Assembly (NCBI GenBank): GCA_963920765.1
Contig: OY987244.1
Coordinates: forward strand, 9,550,501 to 9,614,500
Reading direction: 5' to 3'
DNA from: Ulota crispa
Taxonomy: Eukaryota; Streptophyta; Bryopsida; Orthotrichales; Orthotrichaceae
DNA length: 64,000 bases
Both the position numbers and the translations under genes were made by a program. A model generated the notes under the pieces. That model was not told the origin of the DNA, made no database searches, and worked only from the letters and a program-made list of their open reading frames with translations. Of the stretch, positions 63,238 through 64,000 are shown piece after piece (the stretch's first letter is position 1; every line of letters starts with the position of its first letter).

Positions 63238-64000
63238 GTAAATAAAACAAACAACCCACTCTCACTCACTCAGCGAATATTCGCCCCCCTTGCTTGCCTT
63301 GCCAGCCCTCTTTTTTTTTACCGATTTTGGGTTGCACTTTTGCTTCTTTGTTTTTTTTTTCCGTGATAGATTTTTTCGCGGATGGGTTCGGAGTGGTATT
63401 GGGTATGTCGCAATTGTGCTATTTGAGGGGAGAAATAGGGATATACTTAAGAAAATTTTGCAAAGAAAAGCGAGGTACGAGTAGTAGTAGGAGTTTTTTT
63501 ATTTTTTTTATTTTTTTATTTTTTGTTGGTTTTCTTCATTTTTGGTGAGAAGGCTTTCTGTAGTAGTGTTGGGATTTTTCCTCTTAAAAAGCACCCATGA
63601 TACCTTGGAAGCAGCAGCTCCCGAGCATTTGACTTTCGTGTAAAAGACTTCTTCCCCCTCTCCAAGGCAAACCTTGTGAAATACGCCAACAAAAAATGTT
63701 GTAGAAGAAGAAACGACGTTGTGATTTGATCCGTGAGGGATGGTGTACTGCTCCCCCAAGATCTGGCTCCATTGACAAAAGTGGGCTTGCGTTAGGAGCT
63801 CTGGCGCATTGGGTCTTTCTTGTTTGGCCTGCTCTTACCCCCGGGACGTATCGCTTCTAGGTTTGCCAGGATTGATTAAGAGCATGAGAGCAGAGTTTTG
63901 GAAACTGTTAGGGCGTTTTTTTCTTGTAGAGGTAGATCTTTAAGGGGACTCGAAGAGTCTTGAACCAATTCTCTTTAGTATAATCTCACAGGCTCAACTT
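63238..64000 (+). other. T-rich probable leader intron and following non-coding sequence
   Basis: 63240-63545 is strongly T-rich, as in a plant intron. The rest to the window end is balanced in composition but has no supportable coding frame. Likely transcribed, non-coding start of the downstream gene. Confidence 0.35.

Noticed and set aside
62466-63241. Overlapping long frames with Gly-Glu-Gly-Lys and Pro-Leu repeats
   Set aside because: The hexamer repeat and high GC keep all frames open. Nothing outside the repeat looks like a conserved protein.

Overview
The window reads as nuclear DNA of a land plant with a repeat-rich, AT-rich genome. Three things support this. One clean spliced gene has short plant-type introns and a chloroplast transit peptide. 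Several plant-type DNA transposons are present (CACTA/En-Spm with TNP2, DUF4218 and DUF4216 domains, and a Stowaway-like MITE). There are also tRNA-derived SINE-like units. The species cannot be named from the sequence. No bacterial features, CRISPR arrays or rRNA genes were seen.

Layout. 0.1-4.6 kb: two decayed minus-strand genes (coiled coil plus RING-H2; a basic/acidic protein of unknown function), separated by a degenerate tandem array with a 179-bp period and a SINE-like unit. 5.8-7.6 kb: two short TTAA-flanked elements. 7.9-8.1 kb: a minisatellite with an exact 20-bp period. 8.5-9.8 kb: a decayed protein-kinase-like gene. 9.8-33.1 kb: a decayed CACTA transposon complex. A Transposase_24-like reading frame lies on the minus strand, and TNP2 (in pieces), DUF4218 and DUF4216 lie on the plus strand. 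The complex is interrupted by a 4-kb block holding a 409-bp (AC)n tract and an unidentified minus-strand gene block. It is interrupted again by a 3.1-kb nested CACTA element with a perfect AAG target duplication, which itself contains a 400-bp foldback. 36.76-38.68 kb: the one intact host gene, a five-exon chloroplast DCC-family (DUF393) protein. 38-57.4 kb: a field of small transposons. Most belong to one TTAA-flanked family with CCCCTAAAGGACC-type ends; others are CACTA MITEs, foldbacks and a Stowaway-like MITE. 57.4-62.3 kb: AT-rich, with two local tandem duplications. 62.4-64.0 kb: a GC-rich, gene-start-like region with a (GGGGAA)n tract, probably the 5-prime leader of a plus-strand gene continuing past the window.

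How it fits together. Only the DCC gene looks functional. The decayed genes share one signature: many of their stop codons are TAG, TAA or TGA where CAG, CAA or CGA fits, as expected from C-to-T decay of methylated repeats. The most notable pattern is the TTAA-flanked family, with nine or ten copies in 64 kb. It has piggyBac-like target duplications and ends, no transposase in the window, and one copy inside a DCC intron.
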